From Fen-1258 sp947085815 (GTDB lineage Bacteria; Bacteroidota; Ignavibacteria; Ignavibacteriales; Melioribacteraceae), in assembly GCA_947085815.1 (NCBI GenBank), contig CAMTXU010000003.1:124001-188000 (forward strand): 64,000 nucleotides of DNA, written 5' to 3'. How positions within the stretch are numbered: the first letter of the stretch is position 1; each line of letters starts with the position of its first letter. The notes below the pieces were generated by a model, which made no database searches, had not been told where the DNA came from, and worked only from the letters and a program-made list of their open reading frames with translations. This document shows, in pieces, positions 42,575-51,871 of this stretch. The position numbers were made by a program, and so were the translations under genes.

Positions 42575-44569
42575 TTAATTCATTATTACGTTTGGTGTTT
42601 GCAATCTAATCGGAAGTTTTATTGTAAAGGTTGTTCCTTTTCCTTCAACGCTTTTAACTGTTATATCGCCTTTATGCATTTTGATAATTCCGTATGTAAT
42701 TGCTAACCCAAGTCCGGTTCCCTTTCCCATTTTCTTTGTTGTAAAGAATGGTGTAAAAACTTTATTCAAATTGGATTCCGGAATGCCGCATCCCGAATCA
42801 ATTATATCGATTATTATTTGTCCCTCTATTTTGGACAAATTAACCGTAACTAGTTTGACCGGACTTGCTTCAAGTGCTTCACATGAATTCATTAAGAGAT
42901 TTAGAAATACTTGCTTTAGCTGATCTACGTCCCCTTCAATGCTAAGACCTTCATTAAGTTCATTCAACGAAAAAGATATTTCTGCAAATTTTGGATGTAT
43001 CTTAATCGTTCTGATGATTATGGAAATGGCATCCGCAATATTTACAGTAACTATTTTCAAATTACCTTGACGAGCAAAGTTCAGAAGATTAGCCACAATA
43101 TTTTTGCATCGGTTGGCTTCATCCATAATTAATTTCAGGTCATCGCTGCTTTGCTGATCTCCTGCGTTCTTATCAACTTTTCTTTTAAGCAGGGATGCAT
43201 AGAGCATTATTGAGCCAAGCGGATTATTGATTTCATGAGCAACGCCGGCAGCAAGTTGCCCTATTGATGCAAGTTTTTCGGCACTATGTAATTGTTCTTG
43301 TGTCTCCTTTAGCTCTCGATATGCGAGTTCTAATTTATCTATCAAAAACGGAAGACACATATCTTCTTCTGCCAATTCTTTTGCTATTGCAATTGCGTAC
43401 TCCCGGCAAGTCGGGTAGCCGCAAGAGCCGCAATTGAGTTCGTCGGTCTTTTCAAATTTATTTGTTCGCGCGAGAATTTGTGTGACCTCTTCTTCGGTTG
43501 GCATAGGCTTACGTTGCGGCTTCGAATGGAACTCGCGTTTTAGATTGATGTCACGGCTATTAAAAAGTTCGCTCTTCCAAACGTTTTTATCGAACGCATT
43601 AATATTGTCATTTATAAAGTTTATCACCTTCTCACGACGAGAATAATAATTTAATTCCGAATCTACAGCGGGTCCATTTATGCAACCTTCGCAAAAAAGG
43701 ATGTCAACAAATTTCGATTTTAAATTTCCGCTCGATATTTCTTCCATAATCTCTACTACTCTGTTCTTCCCCTCAACTACAATTATTTCTTTCTGTAAAA
43801 TATCTCCGGAGATATTAGCAGTTTTTATCAACCCGCCCGCTAAGGGAAAAGATTTTCCCATATAGGCATGAGGGGTATCAAATTCAATTTCTTCCAGATT
43901 GTTCAAATCAATATTCAAAGTTGCGTAAATATCCTTCAATTCTTTGAATGTTAGTACGGCATCTATAGCATCGGCAACATCATCATCTTTGTACTCGCTC
44001 TTTTTGGCAACACAGGGACCAATAAAAACAACTTTAGTTTTTGATCCATAATTTTTCTTCATGTAACGTCCCGTTGCAATCATAGGTGAAACTACTTTTG
44101 CCAAATTTGGAACGATTTCTTCAAAATATTTTTCGATGTAATTATAAACCGCCGGACAAGGTGAACTAATAATCGTTCGGTCATCATCTTCATCGAAGTA
44201 TTTTGTATATAAACTGCTAATTAAATCTGCGCCAAAAGCAGCTTCGGTAACTAAATCAAAACCAATTTTTTTTAATCCGGCTGCGACTTTGGAATAATTT
44301 TCTGGAAATGATGCCGGAAAAGAAGGTGCAAGTATAGCAACCGCATTTTCTCCCGGAATTATTTCCGTCATAACTTTTTCAATGTCACTCAAAATCTTTT
44401 TTGCATTTTGAGAACAAACTTTAACACAATGTCCACAGCTAATGCATCGCTCTTCCATTACTACCGCTTGACCACCCACCACACGGATAGCCCGCGCAGG
44501 ACACTCTCTAATGCAAGAGTAGCATCTTTTACATCGTTGACCTATAGTGGTGACTATACCATGCGACAT
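42575..44569 (-). CDS. Hydrogenase-like sensor histidine kinase (H-cluster domain fused to kinase)
   Basis: The 664-residue protein is a fusion. Residues 10-55 hold two 4Fe-4S ferredoxin motifs (Cys13/16/19/23 and Cys42/45/48/52). About 60-345 is an [FeFe] hydrogenase large-subunit domain with modified cluster motifs: SSPCP (Cys138), GPCVAKKSE (Cys186) and FCEGC (Cys293, Cys296). Next is a further Fe-S motif CGSCGYPTC...C (380-405), then a coiled coil, HisKA with AHEINNPLGS (His about 445) and HATPase with GTGLGLAITYG. It should sense H2, redox or CO through the cluster and phosphorylate the neighbouring receivers. It lies directly between hydA2 (0 bp apart) and the receiver gene. It belongs with sensory group C [FeFe] hydrogenases. 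Confidence 0.92.
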   Translation of the reverse strand: MSHGIVTTIGQRCKRCYSCIRECPARAIRVVGGQAVVMEERCISCGHCVKVCSQNAKKILSDIEKVMTEIIPGENAVAILAPSFPASFPENYSKVAAGLKKIGFDLVTEAAFGADLISSLYTKYFDEDDDRTIISSPCPAVYNYIEKYFEEIVPNLAKVVSPMIATGRYMKKNYGSKTKVVFIGPCVAKKSEYKDDDVADAIDAVLTFKELKDIYATLNIDLNNLEEIEFDTPHAYMGKSFPLAGGLIKTANISGDILQKEIIVVEGKNRVVEIMEEISSGNLKSKFVDILFCEGCINGPAVDSELNYYSRREKVINFINDNINAFDKNVWKSELFNSRDINLKREFHSKPQRKPMPTEEEVTQILARTNKFEKTDELNCGSCGYPTCREYAIAIAKELAEEDMCLPFLIDKLELAYRELKETQEQLHSAEKLASIGQLAAGVAHEINNPLGSIMLYASLLKRKVDKNAGDQQSSDDLKLIMDEANRCKNIVANLLNFARQGNLKIVTVNIADAISIIIRTIKIHPKFAEISFSLNELNEGLSIEGDVDQLKQVFLNLLMNSCEALEASPVKLVTVNLSKIEGQIIIDIIDSGCGIPESNLNKVFTPFFTTKKMGKGTGLGLAITYGIIKMHKGDITVKSVEGKGTTFTIKLPIRLQTPNVIMN

Positions 44570-46303
44570 TTATTTTCCGAGTAAAATCTTTTTTCTATCA
44601 ACATATTGAGTGTGAAGAATTTCATGAGATATATGTCCATTCGGTTCTCCCAGAAATTCTTTATAAAGTTTATGCACCGATTCGTTTTCATGTGAACGTC
44701 TATGTTTCATCTTAGAGTCAATCTCATACAAGGCATGAATACGTTTTTTCAATTTTTCAGGTTTCTGATGAATAGGTTGTCCGCCGCCATTTATGCAGCC
44801 TCCGGGACAAGCCATTACTTCAACGAAGTGATATTTCGATTCACCTTTTTCTATTTCATCTAAAACTGATCCAACATTTCCGATTCCATTAACGACAGCA
44901 ACATTTACTTCTAATCCGTTGATGGGTACAGTAAATTCTTTAATTCCGGAATTTCCGCGTACATCTTGCAGATCTATAGTTTCTAGTTCTTTACCAGATA
45001 ATTTGAAATAAGCTGTTCTAAGGGCTGCCTCCATCACTCCTCCGCTTGTTCCAAAAATCGCAGCCGCACCGGTAGACTCACCAAGAGGATTATCAAATTC
45101 TTCCTCAGGTAGATAGTTAAAATCGATTCCAGCCATTTTAAATAATCTGACCAGTTCGCGGGTGGTGAGAACAGCATCTACGTCCGGCATTCGATCAAGG
45201 GTTAATTCCGCTCTTTCCGATTCGAATTTTTTTACCGTGCAAGGCATTATCGAAACAACGAAAATGTCTTTCGGATCAATTCCCATTTTTTTAGCATAGT
45301 ATGTTTTTAGAACAGCGCCTTCCATTTCGTGCGGCGATTTGCACGATGAAACATGCTTTAGAAGTTGAGGGCGATTTTGTTCGATATATTTTATCCAGCC
45401 AGGGCAGCAACTTGTAAACATTGGCAGAGAACCGGCATTCTGAACTCTATTTATTAACTCTGTTGCTTCTTCCATAATTGTTAAATCGGCGGCAAAGTTT
45501 GTGTCAAATACTTTATTAAAACCGAGTCGTTTCAATCCGGTAATGATCTGTCCTGTAACGTTAGCTCCAAGAGGAAGATTATATTCTTCCCCAAGAGTTG
45601 CTCGCACTGCCGGAGCTATTTGAGCAATTGCAAATTTCTTTTTATCGTTAATTGCTGTCATAACATCTTTTGAATGACTTTTTTCTCTCAATGCTGCAGT
45701 CGGACAAACAAGTATACACTGACCACATAGGATGCAATCACTTACATTTAACCCTTTATTGAATGGAGTTGTAACATTACTTTTAAAACCACGATGCGTG
45801 AAATCTATCGCGCTTATTTTTTGAATCTCGCAGCATGTTCTAACACATCGGCCGCATAAGATACATTTTGCCGGGTCGCGTTCCATTGAAGCGCTTGAGA
45901 TATCGATTGCGTGATCCTTCTTTTCGCCAACATAACGATGTTCTCTTACACTGTATTTTTCAGATAAATCTTGCAGTTCACAATTCTTGTTACGGACACA
46001 TATCAAACAATCTTGAGGATGATTTTCTATTAATAACTCAATGATGGTTTTTCTCGCAATGCGTACACGAGCCGAATTAGTTTCAACTTTCATTCCCTTT
46101 CCAACCGGATAAGCACACGAAGGCGTTAATCCTCTCATCCCATCAACTTCCACAACGCAAATTCTACAAGCTCCGCTGGGAAACAAATCTTTCATATGAC
46201 AAAGCGTTGGAATATAGATGCCAACCGATTTAGCTGCTTCAAGAATTGTCATTCCCTCTTCAGCTTTCACTTTTATATTATTTATTGTTAACTCTACCAT
46301 CAT
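44570..46303 (-). CDS. hydA: [FeFe] hydrogenase catalytic subunit, canonical H-cluster (HydA2)
   Basis: A 577-residue paralogue of HydA1 with the same domain order: 2Fe-2S (CHMKDLFPSGACRIC), His-Cys cluster (HPQDCLICVRNKNC), two 4Fe-4S motifs (CILCGRCVRTC, CILCGQCILVCP) and the H-cluster domain. Here all motifs are canonical: TSCCPGW at 297-303, MPCTVKKFE at 353-361, and EVMACPGGC with Cys499 and Cys503. The GGGQP and the C-terminal SHENESVHKLYKEFL are present. It should be the main H2-evolving or bifurcating catalyst with HydB2 and HydC2. It follows hydB2 by 17 bp. Confidence 0.95.
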   Translation of the reverse strand: MMVELTINNIKVKAEEGMTILEAAKSVGIYIPTLCHMKDLFPSGACRICVVEVDGMRGLTPSCAYPVGKGMKVETNSARVRIARKTIIELLIENHPQDCLICVRNKNCELQDLSEKYSVREHRYVGEKKDHAIDISSASMERDPAKCILCGRCVRTCCEIQKISAIDFTHRGFKSNVTTPFNKGLNVSDCILCGQCILVCPTAALREKSHSKDVMTAINDKKKFAIAQIAPAVRATLGEEYNLPLGANVTGQIITGLKRLGFNKVFDTNFAADLTIMEEATELINRVQNAGSLPMFTSCCPGWIKYIEQNRPQLLKHVSSCKSPHEMEGAVLKTYYAKKMGIDPKDIFVVSIMPCTVKKFESERAELTLDRMPDVDAVLTTRELVRLFKMAGIDFNYLPEEEFDNPLGESTGAAAIFGTSGGVMEAALRTAYFKLSGKELETIDLQDVRGNSGIKEFTVPINGLEVNVAVVNGIGNVGSVLDEIEKGESKYHFVEVMACPGGCINGGGQPIHQKPEKLKKRIHALYEIDSKMKHRRSHENESVHKLYKEFLGEPNGHISHEILHTQYVDRKKILLGK

Positions 46304-46320
46304 ATTCTCCTAAGCAGAAT

Positions 46321-48300
46321 TTAAATGACACTAATTGCTTCGAAGCGGCAATTTTCGAAACACATTCCGCATTTTGAACATTTTATTTCTATGATTTGAT
46401 GAGGCTGCTTTTTTTCTCCGATGATTGCGTCTACCGGACACTTCTTTAGACATAAACCGCATCCATTACACTGTTCGGGATCAATCTCATAAGTAAGGAT
46501 TTCTTTGCATACTTTTGCTTTACATTTCCTTTCAAAAAGATGTTCTTCATATTCTTCATGAAAATATTTGAGACCTGATAAAACCGGATTCGGTGCGCTT
46601 TGTCCTAAACCGCAAAGCGATGTATCCTTTATAACATCTGCCAGTCGTTGTAGGTGAATAATTCCTTTAAAACGTTGTAACTGATCGCTTTTATTGCCTA
46701 TATGAGAGTAACTTACAGGGATTCGCTCAATAATTTCCAGCATGCGCTTTGTCCCTTCACGGCAAGGCACACATTTTCCACAAGACTCTTCCTGGATAAA
46801 TGTTAAAAAGAATTTAGCTATATCCACCATGCAAGTGTCTTCGTCCATTACAACAAATCCACCCGATCCCATCATTGCGCCTACATTCTTGAGGGATTCG
46901 TAATCAATTTTTGTGTCTAATGCAGAATCCGGTAAGCAGCCACCCGATGGACCACCTATTTGGACTGCTTTAAATTTTTTTTCGTCTGGAATTCCACCGC
47001 CGATATCAAAAACAACCTCACGTAAGCTAATGCCCATCGGCACTTCTACCAAACCGCTATAAGTAATTTTTCCACTTAGAGCGAATACTTTTGTTCCCTT
47101 ACTATTTTCAGTTCCAATCGAAGAGAACCATGAAGATCCTCGATTGATTAGGGAAGGAATATTTGCAAATGTTTCAACGTTGTTAATGATAGTTGGATTT
47201 TTCCATAATCCTTCATCTGAAGGGAATGGTGGTCTTGGTCGCGGCATTCCACGTTTCCCTTCAATTGAAGCAATTAACGCCGTTTCTTCACCGCATACAA
47301 AAGCACCCGCACCTTTTTTAACTTTCAAATCAAATTCAAAGTCACTATCTAAAATATTCTTCCCTAGCAAACCATATTTTCTGCATTTTTCAATCGCATT
47401 ATGAAGTCTTTGTATAGCAAGTGGATATTCGGCACGGCAATAAATAAATCCTTGTGAAGCACCAATGGCATAGCCGCCAATAATCATACCCTCAATTATC
47501 CTGAATGGATCGCTTTCAAGAACAGAACGATCCATAAAAGCGCCCGGATCGCCTTCATCTGCATTGCAAATAATATATTTTTGCTCCGCGTTTTTATTAT
47601 GAGCCAATTCCCATTTAGTTCCGGTTGAAAATCCACCACCGCCTCTCCCTCTCAACCCGCTGTCTTTTACTTCAAGCACAACTTGTTCAGAAGTCATCAA
47701 TCTTAGAGCTTTATCTACAGATTTAAATCCACCAGAAGCAATGTATTCGTCAATAGAATTTGGATCAATCACACCGCAGTTTTCAAGTACAACTTTTTGC
47801 TGTCGTTTGAAGAACGGTACTTCAGAAATTTTTCTTACATTACCATTACCAAATGAACCAAGAAACTTTTTCTCATAAATAGAACCTTTAACAATAGTGC
47901 TATCAATGAGTTGTGATATATCTTTAGGATATACTTCGCAGTAAGAGATTCTGTCTTTCCCGGGAAGTTTGACATCTACAATGGGTTCTTTTGCACAATA
48001 CCCAATACATCCGGTTTGCACAATTAAAGCATTCAAGTTTTGTTTTGATAGTTCAACTTCAATTGCAGTTTTAACTTTGTCTGCTCCGGATGCTAATCCA
48101 CATGTTCCCATTCCAATAAATATTATAGGTACGTCGTGACTTATGTACTTTAATTCTTTGTTCAAATTTTCAAATTTGCTTTTGCAATTCTCATCCTTGT
48201 GGCAGAGCGGTCCTTCTATACAGCAAGCGATGAACAACTCACACGGATTTTCCGATGAATGCCAACATTGATCACAGCATTGTTCAATAAAACTTCTCAT
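46321..48300 (-). CDS. hydB: Full-length NuoF-like hydrogenase subunit with extra ferredoxin domains (HydB2)
   Basis: The 659-residue protein has four parts: a Cys-rich head (Cys8, 9, 12, 20, 26, 27, 33 and 39), a thioredoxin-like 2Fe-2S domain (FIGMGTCGLASG ... TGCIGYC), the FMN/NADH core (GRGGGGFSTGTKW, NADEGDPGAFMDR, GAFVCGEETALIASIEGKRG, ESCGKCVPCREG, SLCGLGQ) and a C-terminal pair of 4Fe-4S motifs (CNGCGLCLKKCP and CSKCGMCFENC). Apart from the Cys-rich head this is the HydB architecture of electron-bifurcating hydrogenases, which couple NADH and reduced ferredoxin to H2. It overlaps hydC2 by 1 bp. Confidence 0.95.
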   Translation of the reverse strand: MRSFIEQCCDQCWHSSENPCELFIACCIEGPLCHKDENCKSKFENLNKELKYISHDVPIIFIGMGTCGLASGADKVKTAIEVELSKQNLNALIVQTGCIGYCAKEPIVDVKLPGKDRISYCEVYPKDISQLIDSTIVKGSIYEKKFLGSFGNGNVRKISEVPFFKRQQKVVLENCGVIDPNSIDEYIASGGFKSVDKALRLMTSEQVVLEVKDSGLRGRGGGGFSTGTKWELAHNKNAEQKYIICNADEGDPGAFMDRSVLESDPFRIIEGMIIGGYAIGASQGFIYCRAEYPLAIQRLHNAIEKCRKYGLLGKNILDSDFEFDLKVKKGAGAFVCGEETALIASIEGKRGMPRPRPPFPSDEGLWKNPTIINNVETFANIPSLINRGSSWFSSIGTENSKGTKVFALSGKITYSGLVEVPMGISLREVVFDIGGGIPDEKKFKAVQIGGPSGGCLPDSALDTKIDYESLKNVGAMMGSGGFVVMDEDTCMVDIAKFFLTFIQEESCGKCVPCREGTKRMLEIIERIPVSYSHIGNKSDQLQRFKGIIHLQRLADVIKDTSLCGLGQSAPNPVLSGLKYFHEEYEEHLFERKCKAKVCKEILTYEIDPEQCNGCGLCLKKCPVDAIIGEKKQPHQIIEIKCSKCGMCFENCRFEAISVI

Positions 48301-48791
48301 TATAAGCTCACCGTTTGCTCAAGTTTACTTTTCATTGTATCCACTTTCTTATATTTCGACAAAATCTTTGGAATTTCCTTGATCACTGCTCTTCCATAAT
48401 AATCTTCATTAATATTTATTACTGGAGCTATGCTGCACGCGCCAATACACGCGACAGTCTCAAGCGTAAAAACTTTATCGCGCGTTGTTTGTCCAGCTTT
48501 TATTCCTAGTTCACTTTCGAGGGCAGTAAGAATATTAGCTGAATTTTTAACATGGCAGGCTGTTCCTCTACAAACTCGAATTATGTTTTTACCAAGCGGG
48601 GTCAACCGGAATTGATTATAGAAGGTAGCAACTCCGTACACCGTGCTAAGAGGTATATTTACATACTCTGCAATAGTACGAAAATCTTCTTCAGGTAAAT
48701 ATCCATATGCTTCCTGAACTTCTTGCAGCAGCGCAATTAAATTACTTCTGTCCTTGGGCGGGTAATTTTCCAAAATTTTTGTCTTCATCAT
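48300..48791 (-). CDS. hydC: NuoE-like 2Fe-2S subunit of hydrogenase (HydC2)
   Basis: The 163-residue protein is the first gene of the ten-gene hydrogenase unit. The helical N-domain (LIALLQEVQEAYGYLPEEDFRTIAEY) leads to the 2Fe-2S ligands RVCRGTAC and VACIGAC. It starts with two adjacent ATG codons. The C-terminal tail beyond the fold (KYKKVDTMKSKLEQTVSL) is longer than in HydC1. Partner of HydB2 and HydA2. Confidence 0.94.
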   Translation of the reverse strand: MMKTKILENYPPKDRSNLIALLQEVQEAYGYLPEEDFRTIAEYVNIPLSTVYGVATFYNQFRLTPLGKNIIRVCRGTACHVKNSANILTALESELGIKAGQTTRDKVFTLETVACIGACSIAPVININEDYYGRAVIKEIPKILSKYKKVDTMKSKLEQTVSL

Positions 48792-49349
48792 TTTTTCACT
48801 ATTTATTCCAACTTTGCTATGCCTCTTTTCATATTATATGCCAATGATAAGTGATAGTAATCAGCTAATTTATGTCTAAAATGAAACTTTTTAGTATAGG
48901 ATTAAGGTTTATTTCCTAAGTATGAGAATGATTTTCTTTTATAATCGAGAATGAAAATATTCAGCACATAAAAGAAGTAGATCGTTTTTTCAAAAACCGT
49001 TATGGTTTATTTTGTGGAAACAAGTATAGTGTAGGAGAGTAAATAATTATTGTAAGACGATTTTTACGTTGGAAAATTGATGAAAAAATGGTAGCTATTC
49101 CTTAAAGATTTTTACAATACCGGTTGGAAATCGAGATTTGGTCCAGTACCAAGATTTTAGATTAGTGAAAGTATTTGTTGGGAAATAATTACTTAACTCA
49201 CCTTACTCAAAAATTTATCTCTGTGTAACTCTGAGACTTCCCGGTGGCACTCTGTGTAATAAAGACCAACAAATGACACGGAGAAACACTGATCAGACAC
49301 AGAGAACCACGGAGAAAATAACTTTTCTTCAATTCTTGCGTAAGGTGTA
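48792..49349. other. 558-bp intergenic region upstream of the hydrogenase operon
   Basis: It is the likely site of the hydrogenase operon promoter (minus strand). It is AT-rich, with no small gene recognised and no confident promoter by eye. Its right part contains an imperfect inverted repeat (49218-49317) just after purE. Confidence 0.5.
49218..49317. repeat. Imperfect inverted repeat, CTCTGTG/CACAGAG type
   Basis: A left arm beginning TCTCTGTGTAACTCTGAG is loosely complementary to a right arm ending ACACAGAGAACCACGGAGA. It is rich in CTCTGTGT and CACGGAGA words, a style of short dispersed intergenic palindrome common in many genomes. It lies just downstream of purE and may double as its terminator. 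Confidence 0.5.
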
Positions 49350-49850
49350 TTACTTAAGAATCTTTTGAAGATCCTTATTCTTCTTTAAAACTTCTTTTTC
49401 CATTCTTTTTTTATATTGTGATAATTTCTTAGCAAGATCAGGGTCTGAAACAGCTAAAATTTGAATAGCCAAAAGCGCGGCATTTTTTGCTCCATCTATT
49501 GCTACAGTTGCAACAGGCACTCCCGAAGGCATCTGAACAATTGAAAGAAGTGAATCTAAACCTTTCATAATTTTTGTTTGAACCGGAACACCAATGACAG
49601 GTAATGATGTAAATGCTGCTGTCATACCTGGTAAATGAGCAGCTCCACCTGCACCTGCTATTATAACTTTTAATCCTCTCTTAACTGCACTTTCGGCATA
49701 TTTTTTCATTCTTGCAGGAGTTCTATGAGCAGAAACAATATGCACTTCATATTCAACATTAAACTCTTTGCACACCTCAACTGCTTTTTCCATCACGGGA
49801 TAATCCGAATCGCTTCCCATGATTATTCCAATTAAAGGTTTCTTTGCCAT
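49350..49850 (-). CDS. purE: N5-carboxyaminoimidazole ribonucleotide mutase
   Basis: The 166-residue PurE moves the carboxyl group of N5-CAIR to give CAIR in purine synthesis. Signature segments: IGIIMGSDSDYPVME, VSAHRTPARM, IAGAGGAAHLPGMTA and GVPVQTKIMKGLDSLLSIVQMPSGVPVAT. This is class I (bacterial, working with PurK). It follows purK by 7 bp. Confidence 0.97.
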   Translation of the reverse strand: MAKKPLIGIIMGSDSDYPVMEKAVEVCKEFNVEYEVHIVSAHRTPARMKKYAESAVKRGLKVIIAGAGGAAHLPGMTAAFTSLPVIGVPVQTKIMKGLDSLLSIVQMPSGVPVATVAIDGAKNAALLAIQILAVSDPDLAKKLSQYKKRMEKEVLKKNKDLQKILK

Positions 49851-49857
49851 AATTCAC

Positions 49858-51000
49858 CTAGTAGATTAATTTTTGTTCAGCTTTTTTAGCACAGCTAATT
49901 AGATCATCTAAATCTTCACCCACAAATGTAATGTGTCCTAACTTTCTTCCATTTCTGCTCTCACTCTTTCCATATAAATGAACATGAGCATCTGCAACTT
50001 TCAAAACATCTTTTAAATTTTTAGGCTCTGGCAGACCATTTGTCTTTCCCAATAAATTAATCATTACTGCATAAGACTTTACCATTTTTGTAGAACCTAA
50101 TGGCAAGTTAAATACGGCTCTAACGTGATTTTCAAATTGAGAGGTATAACATGCTTCAATTGTATAGTGCCCGCTGTTGTGAGGCCTTGGCGCCATTTCA
50201 TTTACTAGAATTTTTCCATCATTGGTTAAAAACATTTCGATTCCATAAATACCGATACCATCTACAGCTCTGACACATTTTACAGCTATCTCATCCACTT
50301 CTTTTTTAATTTCCTCTTTAATTTGCGCCGGAGCTAAAACTAAATGGCATATGTGATTCTTCTGAATTGTTTCAACAACGGGATAAACAGCAGTTTCCTT
50401 TTTAGTTTTAACAACTATCACGGCAAGTTCTTTTGTAAAATTTACAAATTCTTCAGCAAACAAAGCGTTGTGACGTGTGCTTAATTTCTTCAATGCATCA
50501 TGGAATTCTGCCACATTTTCAACCAATGCATTCCCGTAACCATCATAACCCAGCTTTCTGGATTTAAGTATAAATTTGCTTCCTATAACTTTTGACAGGC
50601 TTTCATAAGTAGTGTTTGGTTTTACTTCTAAAAACTCAGGTACAGGAATTCTTTTTTTTTCTAAAGATTTCTTTTGAAGAAACTTATCCTGTATTAATGA
50701 GATTGTTTTTGGGGAAGGTACAACCTGAACTCCAAATTCTTCTACCTGTTCCAGATAATGATGATCAATAAACTCATTTTCCAAAGTAACAATATCGCAT
50801 TCGGCTGAAAATTTTTTTAGAATTGATTTATCATCAACCCAGCCGACAAATTCTTTATGAGTTAGCTGCCCTGCAGGGGAATCTTTTCGTTTTTCTAAAA
50901 TTGCAACATCAAAGCCAAGCTTATAGGCTTGGTATGCAGACATTCTTGCCAATTGTCCCCCGCCTAAAATTCCAATACACTTTCTATTCTTTGAAGTCAT
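49858..51000 (-). CDS. purK: N5-carboxyaminoimidazole ribonucleotide synthase
   Basis: The 380-residue ATP-grasp enzyme makes N5-CAIR from AIR, bicarbonate and ATP. It starts with CIGILGGGQLARMSAYQAYKLG, contains the ATP-grasp lysine region FILKSRKLGYDGYG, LFAEEFVNFTKELAV and NEMAPRPHNSGHYTIEAC. It forms a two-gene purKE operon, 65 bp downstream of the DUF2807 gene on the same strand. Confidence 0.97.
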   Translation of the reverse strand: MTSKNRKCIGILGGGQLARMSAYQAYKLGFDVAILEKRKDSPAGQLTHKEFVGWVDDKSILKKFSAECDIVTLENEFIDHHYLEQVEEFGVQVVPSPKTISLIQDKFLQKKSLEKKRIPVPEFLEVKPNTTYESLSKVIGSKFILKSRKLGYDGYGNALVENVAEFHDALKKLSTRHNALFAEEFVNFTKELAVIVVKTKKETAVYPVVETIQKNHICHLVLAPAQIKEEIKKEVDEIAVKCVRAVDGIGIYGIEMFLTNDGKILVNEMAPRPHNSGHYTIEACYTSQFENHVRAVFNLPLGSTKMVKSYAVMINLLGKTNGLPEPKNLKDVLKVADAHVHLYGKSESRNGRKLGHITFVGEDLDDLISCAKKAEQKLIY

Positions 51001-51065
51001 ATTCCTATTTGATTTTGATACGTGAAAAATAAATGCTCAAGAGATAAAAAACCAATTTTGATCAT

Positions 51066-51713
51066 TTATTTTCTTGTAATTGAACCAACACCGGATACAT
51101 CTGTTTTAGTCTGTTCCGGATTGCCATAATAATTGATTGATCCGACACCTGATACGGACGCATCTAAATATTTGGATGCATAAACCTCGGCGCTAGCGGC
51201 TCCGCTTACGGCTATGCGCACATCGCTTGCTTTTAAGTTTCTCGAATCTATACTTCCTGCACCGGAAAGATGAATCTTAAGGTTTTCAATCTCACCTCTC
51301 AAATCAACACTGCCAGCACCACTCAACTCTAAATTGAATTCTTCACCGGAAATGTCTTCCACCTCAACATTATTTGCACCTGATATTTCCAAGTGAGTAA
51401 GGGACGGTGTAGTGATATCGATTCTAACTTCTTTGCGCGGAGAAATATTTTTTCTTGTATCTAATTTAAGTGTATTTCCTCTCACACTTGTCCGAATATA
51501 ACCGAGTAAATTTTCTTCAGCAGATATTTTGACTGATGCAGCCGGTCCCACTAAAACATGGATTGTAAATGCGCCACCGGCTTCAATTTTGCGGAACTCC
51601 GAAACTTTACGCGACTCATCCCTCACACGTCCATTGCCTCGTACACCCCAAAAACCACAGCCTGTCAATGTGAACACTATCAACAAGACGAATGAAATTA
51701 ACTTAGTTTTCAT
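51066..51713 (-). CDS. DUF2807 head-GIN-domain putative lipoprotein
   Basis: The 215-residue protein has a lipoprotein signal peptide with lipobox LTGC (Cys19) and a repeated beta-helix with SGAGSVDL, SGAGSID, SGAASAEV and SGVGSINY units. The head-GIN (DUF2807) family is common in Bacteroidota and is annotated as putative auto-transporter adhesin, though adhesive function is not proven. It should be anchored in the outer or inner membrane facing the periplasm. A divergent TPR-AAA gene starts 158 bp away. Confidence 0.88.
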   Translation of the reverse strand: MKTKLISFVLLIVFTLTGCGFWGVRGNGRVRDESRKVSEFRKIEAGGAFTIHVLVGPAASVKISAEENLLGYIRTSVRGNTLKLDTRKNISPRKEVRIDITTPSLTHLEISGANNVEVEDISGEEFNLELSGAGSVDLRGEIENLKIHLSGAGSIDSRNLKASDVRIAVSGAASAEVYASKYLDASVSGVGSINYYGNPEQTKTDVSGVGSITRK

Positions 51714-51871
51714 AAATACCTCCTAACTTTGATTTATTTGACGTATTAAACACTAATTGGTTCATTGAAGGTCATGAGTAATTAAAGAATGATTTCTCAA
51801 AATCAGTTTAAGTTATTATATTAACTTAACGATAATAATGATATCATTTTTAAACATCTACGTGGAATGAT

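Noticed and set aside
36675..46303. Misassembly or recent duplication giving two hydrogenase sets
   Set aside because: The two HydA and HydB proteins differ in length, domain content and motif residues, so they are ancient paralogues.
40256..48791. HydEFG hydrogenase maturases in the locus
   Set aside because: No radical-SAM HydE or HydG or HydF GTPase signatures are present in any of the genes of the window; they must be elsewhere if the hydrogenases are active.
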